From assembly GCF_015326965.1 (NCBI RefSeq), contig NZ_CP017659.1, positions 2,356,001-2,420,000 of the forward strand: a DNA stretch of 64,000 nt, in the 5' to 3' direction. This document shows, one piece after another, positions 33,930 to 42,156 of the stretch (position 1 is its first letter; each line of letters opens with the position of its first letter). Source of the stretch: Paenibacillus sp. JZ16 (lineage in GTDB: Bacteria > Bacillota > Bacilli > Paenibacillales > Paenibacillaceae). The notes under the pieces are model-generated. The model did not search any database. It was not told where the DNA came from and was given only the letters and a program-made list of their open reading frames with translations. A program made the translations under genes and the position numbers.

Positions 33930-34835
33930 GTGAGCGAGATGGACCTCAATTTTCCGATAAAACGCGAAGCGCCTTTTCGCGAATGGTCACCCTGCATTCA
34001 CTATGCGCAGTTTCAACGCATGGCGACGGGATCACTCCCGCAGCGCAGGTTATACGATTTTGAACTGCTCTATGTATACCAAGGGGAAGCCGCTACAACG
34101 ATGTACGGGAACCGCTATCGCATCGAAGCCGGTCAACTGATCTTCCTGCCGTCCGGTGTTTACCACCAGAATGAGGTGGTCTCCCATCCTGACGCGCGAT
34201 TTTTGGGGATTCATTTTGATTTCTTTGATGAGCTGGACATACAGACCGAAGCGGATATGATTGTGAATGAAGCCGTGCTGGATCCGAATAAATTCGCGCA
34301 TGAAGCGGTGTCCTCCGCTTTTCCCCCGCTCTCTTCCCGTGTCATCTACACGCCCCCGCTGCCTTGCGTTCAGATGATGGAACGAATCGTGGAGGAGTTC
34401 ACCCTGCGTCCCGCCGGCTATGAGCTTGCCTGCAAAGGGCTGATGCTGGATGTGCTGGTTCAACTGCTTCGGACGCATCCTTCCCAGGCCTTGACGGAGA
34501 CGTCACCGCACGATGCCAAACTGATTGAACTGATGTCTCAAATCGAAAAAACTCCAGCCAAAGACTGGAGCAACAAAGTGATTGCGGAGCATTTAATGTT
34601 AAGCCCGGATCATACCGCCAAATTGTTTAAACGCTTTGCGGGGATGCCGCCAAGTGAATTCGTGCAATCCGTTCGCCACCGCGAAGCGCGCAGGCTACTC
34701 CGGGAATCCGATATCTCGATCGAGGCGGTTGGCGAAGGGGTCGGATACCCGGATATTCATTATTTTAGCCGAATCTTCCGCAGACTGGAGGGGATTACCG
34801 CTACCGATTACCGCAAACTCTCAAGAATTCTGTAA
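33930..34835 (+). CDS. AraC family transcriptional regulator with cupin domain
   Basis: Protein of 301 aa. A cupin domain (YDFELLYVYQGEAATTMYG..FLPSGVYHQNEV) precedes an AraC helix-turn-helix domain (NKVIAEHLMLSPDHTAKLFKRFAGMPPSEFV..GVGYPDIHYFSRIFRRLEGI). It is divergent from the epimerase-dehydrogenase cassette. The start follows GGAGTGAG. Its 3' end overlaps the convergent aminotransferase gene by 15 nt. Confidence 0.9.
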   Translation: MSEMDLNFPIKREAPFREWSPCIHYAQFQRMATGSLPQRRLYDFELLYVYQGEAATTMYGNRYRIEAGQLIFLPSGVYHQNEVVSHPDARFLGIHFDFFDELDIQTEADMIVNEAVLDPNKFAHEAVSSAFPPLSSRVIYTPPLPCVQMMERIVEEFTLRPAGYELACKGLMLDVLVQLLRTHPSQALTETSPHDAKLIELMSQIEKTPAKDWSNKVIAEHLMLSPDHTAKLFKRFAGMPPSEFVQSVRHREARRLLRESDISIEAVGEGVGYPDIHYFSRIFRRLEGITATDYRKLSRIL

Positions 34836-36026
34836 GGTGTGCAGGCCATGGTCAGCACCTGCATGCGTCCTAAGCCAGCGATCCATTCGATCGAGCGCTT
34901 CGCTCAATCGATCGGGCGAAGCGGCATACGAGCAGCGAATGAAGCCTTCGCCCCCGGCGCCAAACACATGACCGGGTACAACGGCCACCTTTGCCTCTCG
35001 AAGCAATCGCTCCGCAAACTGCTGGGAGCCCAGACCCGTTCCGCTTATGCTGGGGAATGCGTAGAAAGCACCCTGAGGATCGCGGCAGCTTAGGCCGATA
35101 TCGTTCAGACCCTGCACAAACATTCTTCTGCGTTCATCATAAGCCTGCTTCATTACGTCCCGATCCCCGAGTCCATTTCTTAAACATTCGAGAGCCGCAA
35201 TCTGCCCCATGATGGGCGCGCAGAGCGCGGTATACTGATGAATCTTGACCATGGCGCCCACCAGGCGGGAGTCGCCGCAGAGGTAACCGACCCGCCAGCC
35301 CGTCATGGCAAAGGCTTTGGAGAAGCCGCCGATGACGATGGTGCGCTCCCGCATCCGAGGCAGCGAAGCAATGCTGGTATGCGTGCAGCCGTAGGTAAGC
35401 TCGGCATACATCTCGTCTGATATCACCACCAAATTGTGCGTAACCGCAAGGCGCGCAATCGGCAGCCAATCCTCGTAGGTCATCACGGCGCCTGTCGGAT
35501 TGCTTGGAAAGTTAACAACGATCGCTTTCGTCCGGGGGGTAATCAACTTCTGCAGTGCAGCCGCAGTCAATTTGAACTTATGCTCTGCGGAAAGCTCCAG
35601 CTCAACGACAGTTCCCCCGTTCAATTGCACAAGAGGAGCATAAGCGACATATCCCGGCACGGGAATAATAATTTCATCCCCCGGCGAAATGAGCGCCCGC
35701 AGCGTAAGATCAATCGCTTCGCTGCCGCCAACCGTGACCAGTATCTCCCTCGACGGTTCATATTGCAGCTGGAATCCGGTATCCAGATATTTCGCAATCT
35801 CTTCCCTTAGCTCCATCAGCCCTTCATTCGGCGTGTACATCGTGCGGCCATGGTCCAGAGCTCGTTTACAGGCCTCAATCGCACATGCAGGCGTCACAAA
35901 ATCCGGTTCCCCTACACCGAGAGAAATGACGTCATCGTCCGCTTCGGCCGCATTAAAGAATTGCCGGATGCCGGAAGGCGGCAAAACTTGCACCGTTGAT
36001 GTTAGAAAGCTGCTCGTTGGATTCAT
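34821..36026 (-). CDS. Class I/II PLP-dependent aminotransferase
   Basis: Protein of 401 aa of fold type I. The PLP lysine lies in GGFSKAFAMTGWRVGY and the motif NFPSNPTGA is typical of the PatA/YugH-like aspartate aminotransferase superfamily. It probably transfers an amino group to a keto acid; the substrate cannot be set from sequence. It lies 6 nt after the ddl stop on the same strand, so the ligase and aminotransferase are co-transcribed. The ATG follows CAAGGAG. Confidence 0.86.
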   Translation of the reverse strand: MNPTSSFLTSTVQVLPPSGIRQFFNAAEADDDVISLGVGEPDFVTPACAIEACKRALDHGRTMYTPNEGLMELREEIAKYLDTGFQLQYEPSREILVTVGGSEAIDLTLRALISPGDEIIIPVPGYVAYAPLVQLNGGTVVELELSAEHKFKLTAAALQKLITPRTKAIVVNFPSNPTGAVMTYEDWLPIARLAVTHNLVVISDEMYAELTYGCTHTSIASLPRMRERTIVIGGFSKAFAMTGWRVGYLCGDSRLVGAMVKIHQYTALCAPIMGQIAALECLRNGLGDRDVMKQAYDERRRMFVQGLNDIGLSCRDPQGAFYAFPSISGTGLGSQQFAERLLREAKVAVVPGHVFGAGGEGFIRCSYAASPDRLSEALDRMDRWLRTHAGADHGLHTLQNS

Positions 36027-36032
36027 ATGCTT

Positions 36033-36950
36033 CTACTCCTTGCCTTCGCTTTTTCGTTCCGATAATGAAGTTTCAATGATGGCATCCAAAAGTCCGCTGA
36101 ACGAATAGCCCGCCGCTTCCGCGCTTCTTGGAAGTAAACTGTTCTTCGTTAAACCCGGGAGCGTGTTGACCTCCAAAATATACGGAATCTCTTCCTTCAG
36201 GATGATATCGATCCGGGCATACACACTGCACTTCAGCGCCTTATAGCATTGAAGCGCAGCCGTACGCACCCGCTCCTGAAGTTTGGCGGGAAGCTCAATC
36301 ACTTGCTCATCCGCTTCGCCTTCTTCGTATTTGGATGTATAATCGAAAAATTCGGAGTTCGGCTTGATGGACACAATCGGGAGCATCTCACCGTTCAAAA
36401 CCGGGCAAGTGATCTCTTCACCCTCGATCATTTGCTCGATCATCACGGAGCGGTCCCATCGCAATGCCTCTTCTACGGCGGAGGCAAGGGCAGCCGCATC
36501 ACGCACGATCCGAGTACCAACACTGGACCCGCCTGCGTTCGGCTTCACTACGACAGGATAACCGAGTACCTTCACGTCAGCGGCGGCCAACTCCTCCATA
36601 CTGCTGACCATGATCCAATCGGCTGTAGTCAATCCCTCGTACCGCAGCAGCTTCTTGCTCAAATCTTTATCCATGCAGACGCTGCTGGAAAGAACGCCGC
36701 TGCCAGTATACGGAATGCCCAGGGAGTCGAGTGTGCCCTGCACCGTCCCGTCTTCCCCGTATTGCCCGTGCAGGGCAAGTAAAGCCATATCGATGCCTTC
36801 GGTTTTGCTGATCAGCTCGCGTTTATCGTGAATCTCGATCGGATAAACCTCGTAGCGGTTTTTATCCAGATGCGCGATCATCTCTTTGCCGGTCATGAGC
36901 GAAACTTCCCGCTCGGATGATACGCCTCCCATGATGACGCCAACTTTCAT
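36033..36950 (-). CDS. ddl: D-alanine--D-alanine ligase
   Basis: Cytoplasmic ATP-grasp enzyme of 305 aa that joins two D-alanines for the peptidoglycan pentapeptide. Hallmarks are GGVSSEREVSLMTG near the N-terminus, VVKPNAGGSSVG, and EVNTLPGLT near the C-terminus. The omega-loop Tyr region (FFDYTSKY) is of the D-Ala type rather than the D-lactate type. The ATG follows TAGGAGG. It lies 90 nt downstream of a MocR-type regulator gene, like the known DdlR-ddl link. Confidence 0.95.
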   Translation of the reverse strand: MKVGVIMGGVSSEREVSLMTGKEMIAHLDKNRYEVYPIEIHDKRELISKTEGIDMALLALHGQYGEDGTVQGTLDSLGIPYTGSGVLSSSVCMDKDLSKKLLRYEGLTTADWIMVSSMEELAAADVKVLGYPVVVKPNAGGSSVGTRIVRDAAALASAVEEALRWDRSVMIEQMIEGEEITCPVLNGEMLPIVSIKPNSEFFDYTSKYEEGEADEQVIELPAKLQERVRTAALQCYKALKCSVYARIDIILKEEIPYILEVNTLPGLTKNSLLPRSAEAAGYSFSGLLDAIIETSLSERKSEGKE

Positions 36951-37040
36951 GATGTAGACCTCCTAAAAAATTTCTTCAAGCTGATTGCCTATGCATCACT
37001 CCGCATGCGGATGATTCTTCCGATCTCTGTTGCAGCCCGT

Positions 37041-38495
37041 TTACACCAGCTTCCTTGCCGCCTCGCCGATGATGCGGATCCCCTTCTCGATGTTCTCATC
37101 GGAGACGCGGGAGAATCCGAGACGCATGGTGTGCTGGCCGCCGCCATCGGTAAAGAAAATGTCGCCCGGCGTGAATACCACGCCCTGGGCTGAGCAGGCT
37201 TCCAGCAGCTCCCGGGTCCGGATGTCGGGACCGAATTCAACGAACAGGTGAAGCCCGCCGTCACCGGACAACCGCTCCATCGGGAGCCATTCCTCGCAGC
37301 AGCGGATCGCAAGCTCATATTTTCGCTTGTACTCGGCCTTCGCTCTCTTTAAATATTTCTCGAAGTTGCCGTTGTACAAATATTGAAAGAGCAGGGACTG
37401 ATCCAGGGTCGACGTATGAATGCTGCGGGCGCGCTTCACGCTTTCCAGATAATGAATCAGGGTCTTGTCGGCCAGCACCCATCCGACTCGCAGGCCGGGA
37501 AACAGAATCTTGGAGAAACTGCCTAAATAGATCACGCTGTTGTTCTCGCCGCCTGCACATGCAACGAGAGGCGCGATGTGTGAGCCCGAATAGCGCAGCT
37601 CTTCGTTGAAACCATCTTCAATAACGGGAATTTCGAACTCATTCAGCAGTCGGAGCGCTTCCAGCCTCTTCTGGTGAGACATGACGATTCCTGTAGGATT
37701 ATGATAGGAAGGCACAAGGTAGGCCATGTCGTATGTCCGCTCCGACAGCTCGCGTGCGAGCCCTGTCAGGCTGATGCCGTCTGGCTCCATCTCGACGCCG
37801 GTAATGGCATACCCATGCATTTTAAAATTTTTAATGGCTGTATGATGAGTTGGATTCTCGCACAGAATGCGGCCATGCCCTTTGTTCAGGGCGGATAGCA
37901 CCAGACTTAAACCTTCCGTAAAACCATTAGTGATCAGCATATCCTTACCTTGAATATTCACGCCCTTGTTCTCCATATAACGGAGGAGGTAATCGATAAG
38001 GGGTTTATAACCCTTGGCGTAACCGTAGTTAAGAAGTACATCACCTTCAAGCGACATTCGGTCCAGAAATGCGCGCTTGACATTTGGCAGATCGAACAGC
38101 TTCTCATCGGGGGCGATGCTGGTAAAAGATATAGAGCCCTTCTCAGCGCGGATGCCGTGTTTCATCAAATCATTGGCTTCCGCAAGCCTGGCATATTCGT
38201 TCAGGCGAGGCCCCCAATCCAGCCGTTTGCCTTCGGGCTGCATGGGTGCTCCGCTGATCGAAGGGACAACAAAGTGCCCTTGCCCTTTAACCGCATAGAT
38301 ATAGCCTTCGTCCTCCAAATCCGAGTATGCGCTCAGCACCGTATTACGGCCCACTCGAAACAGCGCGCTTAGCTCACGCGTGGAGGGGAGCTTCTGATCG
38401 GCTTGCAGCGCCCCGGTTGTCATCAAGCGCTTCATGTAATCCTTGACTTGAATATACGCCGGGCGGTCATTCGCCAACTTGAAATCCAAATACAT
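37041..38495 (-). CDS. MocR-family PLP-dependent regulator (DdlR-like)
   Basis: Protein of 484 aa. It has a GntR winged-helix domain at the N-terminus (RPAYIQVKDYMKRLMTTG..LPSTRELSALFRVGRNTVLSAYSDLEDEGYI) fused to a fold type I aminotransferase domain, with the PLP lysine in LGSFSKILFPGLRVGW. MocR proteins bind PLP and a ligand to control a neighbour; DdlR of Brevibacillus activates ddl. Here ddl follows 90 nt downstream on the same strand. The ATG follows AGGGGGAAATG. A role in D-Ala control is inferred. Confidence 0.86.
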   Translation of the reverse strand: MYLDFKLANDRPAYIQVKDYMKRLMTTGALQADQKLPSTRELSALFRVGRNTVLSAYSDLEDEGYIYAVKGQGHFVVPSISGAPMQPEGKRLDWGPRLNEYARLAEANDLMKHGIRAEKGSISFTSIAPDEKLFDLPNVKRAFLDRMSLEGDVLLNYGYAKGYKPLIDYLLRYMENKGVNIQGKDMLITNGFTEGLSLVLSALNKGHGRILCENPTHHTAIKNFKMHGYAITGVEMEPDGISLTGLARELSERTYDMAYLVPSYHNPTGIVMSHQKRLEALRLLNEFEIPVIEDGFNEELRYSGSHIAPLVACAGGENNSVIYLGSFSKILFPGLRVGWVLADKTLIHYLESVKRARSIHTSTLDQSLLFQYLYNGNFEKYLKRAKAEYKRKYELAIRCCEEWLPMERLSGDGGLHLFVEFGPDIRTRELLEACSAQGVVFTPGDIFFTDGGGQHTMRLGFSRVSDENIEKGIRIIGEAARKLV

Positions 38496-38869
38496 CGTTC
38501 ATTTCCCCCTTGCTCTAATGATGGCATAATTTCGGCGGCACCACTAGAACCACAGCAGGCCTCTTTCGCCTCGGGCGTGGTTTGCCGATAATCTTGGCAG
38601 AACCCAGGCTATGTCATCTCTAGGATCGGACTGCCCTTTGCGCCGATATACCTGAATACATGCACTTTCTCTTTATCATGGAACCATACGAGGTCATGCA
38701 CAAGCAAGAAAGAACATGCTTGGTATTCATCTGGCGAGAAAAACAAATCGTGATGCAAATCAAAACGGCCCCACCTTCTCAAAGGAAGATGGGGCCGTTT
38801 TTGCATAGAATTTATGCGGTCTGATTGACCATGATGAATAGGCTTTATATGTCGTAAGCGCAGGTGCGG
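38496..38869. other. 374-nt gap without a supported gene
   Basis: The gap lies between the MocR gene start and the DUF4091 gene end. Near 38540-38560 the minus strand has a GTGGT direct repeat (GTGGT-TCTA-GTGGT) that could be a MocR operator. The stretch 38609-38760 has an open minus-strand frame with ordinary codon use but no convincing start. A terminator lies at 38762-38802. Confidence 0.5.
38762..38803. terminator. Intrinsic terminator of the DUF4091 gene (bidirectional)
   Basis: A perfect 12-bp stem (AAAACGGCCCCA with its complement) with a 16-nt loop has T-rich ends on both strands. It lies 70 nt after the stop at 38870. Confidence 0.85.
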
Positions 38870-40534
38870 TTACTTCACAACCAAACTTTCCTTGATCTTC
38901 TCGTTGATCCACTGCCGCTTCGACAGCAGCCACTCCTGCTCCCTCGGATACGCCTTAAAGGTGATCGGCTCGTCAAGCCCTTCCTCCAGCGCCTGGAGCA
39001 CAGCCTCCCTGCCGATCTGCGTCTCCAGCAGCTGAAGCGCTCTCAAATCCTGAAGCGCTTCCTGAAATACCTTCAGCCGAATGGATTCGATCGGTCCTTC
39101 CTCGCCTGGGTATACCACGAAAGCATCCCCGGAAGGAAAACCGCAATCCGCATCCGTCACCTTGAACGGGTCAATGGCGCGCTTCGAGTATTGCGAATTC
39201 CAAAAGTTATATCCCCAGTGGAGAAATCCCTCGATGTTAAACTTATACAGTTGAATCCCGATGATCCGGTTTCTTGCCGAGGGCAGATTGAAGAAGCGGT
39301 TGGACACTTCCTTGTACTGGGAACAGCAATAATAGGTCCACAGCGGCGTTACCTCCTGATCCAGGAAAGGCTCGATGTGGTTGCTTGCAGGAATCGGGTG
39401 CTTCACAAGGCCTTCCTCATAAAACGAAATATCGGAGAGCGCGTCGATGATCGGGTAATCCGGCAGCAGCTCGTTCATCAACCGGCTTGCATGACCGTAA
39501 GCCTCCAGATGGGACACGGACGGCTCATCGGAAACATGGAAATAGCAGCGCTGCTTAAGTCCCCGGCCTTCAATCCAGCCGGTCAGGGCCGGTATGAATT
39601 GTCTGATGAAGGCATGATACTGTTCTCCTGTCGCATCCGTCTCCCATCCGAACAGCTTCTCGGGCTTTCCGTTCACATTAGCGATAATCTTCGGCGCATG
39701 CCCGGCTCCCCACTGGGTAAAAAGATGCGAGAATTCCAGGTACTGAATCCCATTAGAATCACACAGGTCTGCCCACCGGTCCAGCTTATCAAACCCAAAT
39801 GCATACGCTCCATCCGGTGTTACGGCGACGTCAACCAGCTGCACCGTTGGCCGTTCTCCCCCCACTTCCGTATCCAGCGGAGGCGTAAATAATGGGGTCA
39901 GGATCATATTGATGCCATTCTGAGCGGCGGTCTGCATAAACTGACCGATCAACGCCCAGTGCCGTTCACTAAATATCTCCGCCTCGTAGTAGTTCGCCAA
40001 ACAATCGGCATGGAACCATTCCGTATGAATCAGCGTCTGGTCCGGCAAGGTTGCCGGTATCACTTCGAGCGTGAACACCTCTTCTCCTAGCGACTCCCCT
40101 GACTCCGCTTCAAAACGGATCCGGATTTCATATGTACCGCCCTTGATCTCACCCTCAGGCTGTACCGTAAACCACAGACTTCTCCACTGGTTCGGGCATC
40201 CGGTTACTACAGGCTCTGATGCCAGAGGCAGCAACGGGTCCGGATACAGCCCGGGGGCAGCTCTTAAGATAAACTCGTCATGATCATGATACGTAGGCAG
40301 CTCCGATGGAACCAGGCCTACAGAACGGATGGTAATCCGTTCACTCAATGATGATTGCAGATGAACCCGGATGTTTTTTAACAAACGATTGGAACGGTAT
40401 GCAACTTGAAACGAGTACGTCTCATTGCCAAACGAAGACCCTCTGTCATACGAGGCCTGGGACAGTTCTTCGTCGGCAAATACTTTGGACAAAGAGCTTA
40501 ACAGCCGGGTCTCAAATGATACGGAATGGCTCAT
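38870..40534 (-). CDS. DUF4091 domain protein, glycoside-hydrolase-like
   Basis: Protein of 554 aa. An N-terminal beta-sandwich-like region (1-160) is followed by a TIM-barrel-like part (200-400) and the C-terminal DUF4091 domain (about 430-545, with GYNFWNSQYSKRAIDPF and FPSGDAFVVYPG). This layout occurs in putative glycosidases, but the catalytic residues are not set. No signal peptide is present. It is the last gene of the lpl-GH29 operon. The ATG follows GAGGATG. Confidence 0.85.
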   Translation of the reverse strand: MSHSVSFETRLLSSLSKVFADEELSQASYDRGSSFGNETYSFQVAYRSNRLLKNIRVHLQSSLSERITIRSVGLVPSELPTYHDHDEFILRAAPGLYPDPLLPLASEPVVTGCPNQWRSLWFTVQPEGEIKGGTYEIRIRFEAESGESLGEEVFTLEVIPATLPDQTLIHTEWFHADCLANYYEAEIFSERHWALIGQFMQTAAQNGINMILTPLFTPPLDTEVGGERPTVQLVDVAVTPDGAYAFGFDKLDRWADLCDSNGIQYLEFSHLFTQWGAGHAPKIIANVNGKPEKLFGWETDATGEQYHAFIRQFIPALTGWIEGRGLKQRCYFHVSDEPSVSHLEAYGHASRLMNELLPDYPIIDALSDISFYEEGLVKHPIPASNHIEPFLDQEVTPLWTYYCCSQYKEVSNRFFNLPSARNRIIGIQLYKFNIEGFLHWGYNFWNSQYSKRAIDPFKVTDADCGFPSGDAFVVYPGEEGPIESIRLKVFQEALQDLRALQLLETQIGREAVLQALEEGLDEPITFKAYPREQEWLLSKRQWINEKIKESLVVK

Positions 40535-40626
40535 GCAGGTTACATCCTCTCTACAATGAAATGGGATACTTTCACGTACATCTTACACTAATCTGGATGG
40601 AACGGAAGGTAAATTTTGCGTTTTCG

Positions 40627-40664
40627 AAAAAAAGGAGCCACCGCCTTTTTGCGATGGCCGCCTT
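40627..40664 (-). terminator. Terminator-like hairpin after the first GH29 gene
   Basis: AAGGAGCCACCGCC (40632-40645) pairs with GCGATGGCCGCCTT (40651-40664), with a small internal loop. On the minus strand seven T follow. It lies between GH29 and the DUF4091 gene and may only attenuate. Confidence 0.65.
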
Positions 40665-40708
40665 ATTATGGCACCATACCGAAATTTCTGCCGAATGTTA
40701 GAATTCTT

Positions 40709-42136
40709 TCACCAATCCGTCGAACTCCGATATATTTCAAAGCCGGACAGACGCGGACACCATCTCGATTCCAAAATCGTAAGCCGGATATATTGAGCCC
40801 GTACAGCGGGAAAGCGGCAGATGCGTTTGCGCCCGATTACCGTCCCGGATTGAATCGTGTGCCAGTTCCCGTTTTCCATATATTCAAGCTCGAAGCGCTC
40901 GATCCGCTGCCCATACCGGTATTCAGCCAATACGATATGATCAAAATCGATCGCCCGCCCGAGGTCCAGCTCAATCACGGCGTATTCCGTGCCCTCCTCA
41001 GGGCTCCAATACGTATCCTTGCTGCCATCGACAACAAATCGAGCCTCCAGCCCCGCCTTCGTCTCGGATGCCGTAACATCCGCATCAGCAGCCAGATTGG
41101 TTTCAAATGTATTTCGAATGGCGTCACCCAGTTCCTGCAGACGCTGCAGATCGTTCTCATGAACAAGTCCGCGGGTATCGGGCGGAATATTGAGCAGAAA
41201 GGTGGCATTGCCGCCAACCGAGCCGTAATAGATATGCAGCAATTCTTCCAGCGATCGGACTTTATCGTCTTCGGACGCATGGTAGAACCAGCCGGGACGG
41301 ATCGAGGTATTGACTTCGGCCGGATACCATACCAGCTCCTTCTCGCCCTGAATGACGCTCCGGCTGCCGAGATCCTCTTCGCTCGATTCATAGCGGCGCG
41401 CAAACTCCCGGTCATCGGTTTGCTGCGACTTTTCCTGGATCGCTTCATTCTGACGCAGCGACGCCGGAACGACGCTCCACTCCGACTCCCTGCAATGCCC
41501 CGCTTCATTCCCGCACCAGCGAATGTCCGGTCCGCATACCGAGATGGCGGCATTTGGCTGCAGTTCCCGAATCAGGGCGTAATACGACTCCCAATCGTAT
41601 TCCTGACGCTTGCCATTCGGACCTTCGCCGCAGGCTCCGTCAAACCAGACGCTGAATATCTCCCCGTAGCCGGTCAGGAGCTCTCTTAGCTGATTCAGAA
41701 AAAATTGATTGTACCGCGGCGAATCCCCATATGACGGTTCATGCCGGTCCCAGGGGGACAAGTAGATGCCGAACTTGATTCCCCCTCTCCTGCAGGCATC
41801 GGCAACCTCCTTCACCACATCCCCGCGTCCGTTTCGCCACGGGCTGCTCTTCACGGAATGCTCCGTATACTGACTCGGCCATAAACAGAAGCCGTCGTGA
41901 TGCTTGCAAGTCAGGATCAAGCCGCGCATGCCGGCACTGACACAAGCGCTTACCCACTGATCCGCATCCAGCTGCTCCGGATTGAACAGGGCAGGATCTT
42001 CTTTTCCCGAGCCCCATTCCATATCCGTGAACGTATTGATGGTAAAATGAAAGAAGGCATAGAACTCCATCTCCTGGACGGCTAATTGACGTTCCGAGGG
42101 CATAATATTGGCCGCGTATTCAATAAAATTGTGCAA
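40709..42136 (-). CDS. Alpha-L-fucosidase GH29 with C-terminal discoidin-like domain
   Basis: Protein of 475 aa. The catalytic TIM barrel (20-340) has KHHDGF and the nucleophile Asp166 in SVWFDGACGEG, as in GH29 subfamily B enzymes that prefer branched alpha-1,3/1,4 fucosides. A C-terminal F5/8 type C-like module spans about 350-475 (YWSPEEGTEYAVIELDLGRAIDFD). No signal peptide is present, so it should act on imported oligosaccharide. The TTG start follows GGAGG by 8 nt. It follows the solute-binding protein gene by 20 nt in the same operon. Confidence 0.9.
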   Translation of the reverse strand: MHNFIEYAANIMPSERQLAVQEMEFYAFFHFTINTFTDMEWGSGKEDPALFNPEQLDADQWVSACVSAGMRGLILTCKHHDGFCLWPSQYTEHSVKSSPWRNGRGDVVKEVADACRRGGIKFGIYLSPWDRHEPSYGDSPRYNQFFLNQLRELLTGYGEIFSVWFDGACGEGPNGKRQEYDWESYYALIRELQPNAAISVCGPDIRWCGNEAGHCRESEWSVVPASLRQNEAIQEKSQQTDDREFARRYESSEEDLGSRSVIQGEKELVWYPAEVNTSIRPGWFYHASEDDKVRSLEELLHIYYGSVGGNATFLLNIPPDTRGLVHENDLQRLQELGDAIRNTFETNLAADADVTASETKAGLEARFVVDGSKDTYWSPEEGTEYAVIELDLGRAIDFDHIVLAEYRYGQRIERFELEYMENGNWHTIQSGTVIGRKRICRFPAVRAQYIRLTILESRWCPRLSGFEIYRSSTDW

Positions 42137-42156
42137 GCGATAAACCTCCTATACCT

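Noticed and set aside
40616..41689. Plus-strand frame of 357 codons opposite the first GH29 gene
   Set aside because: It starts inside a terminator and mirrors the high-GC third positions of the fucosidase gene.
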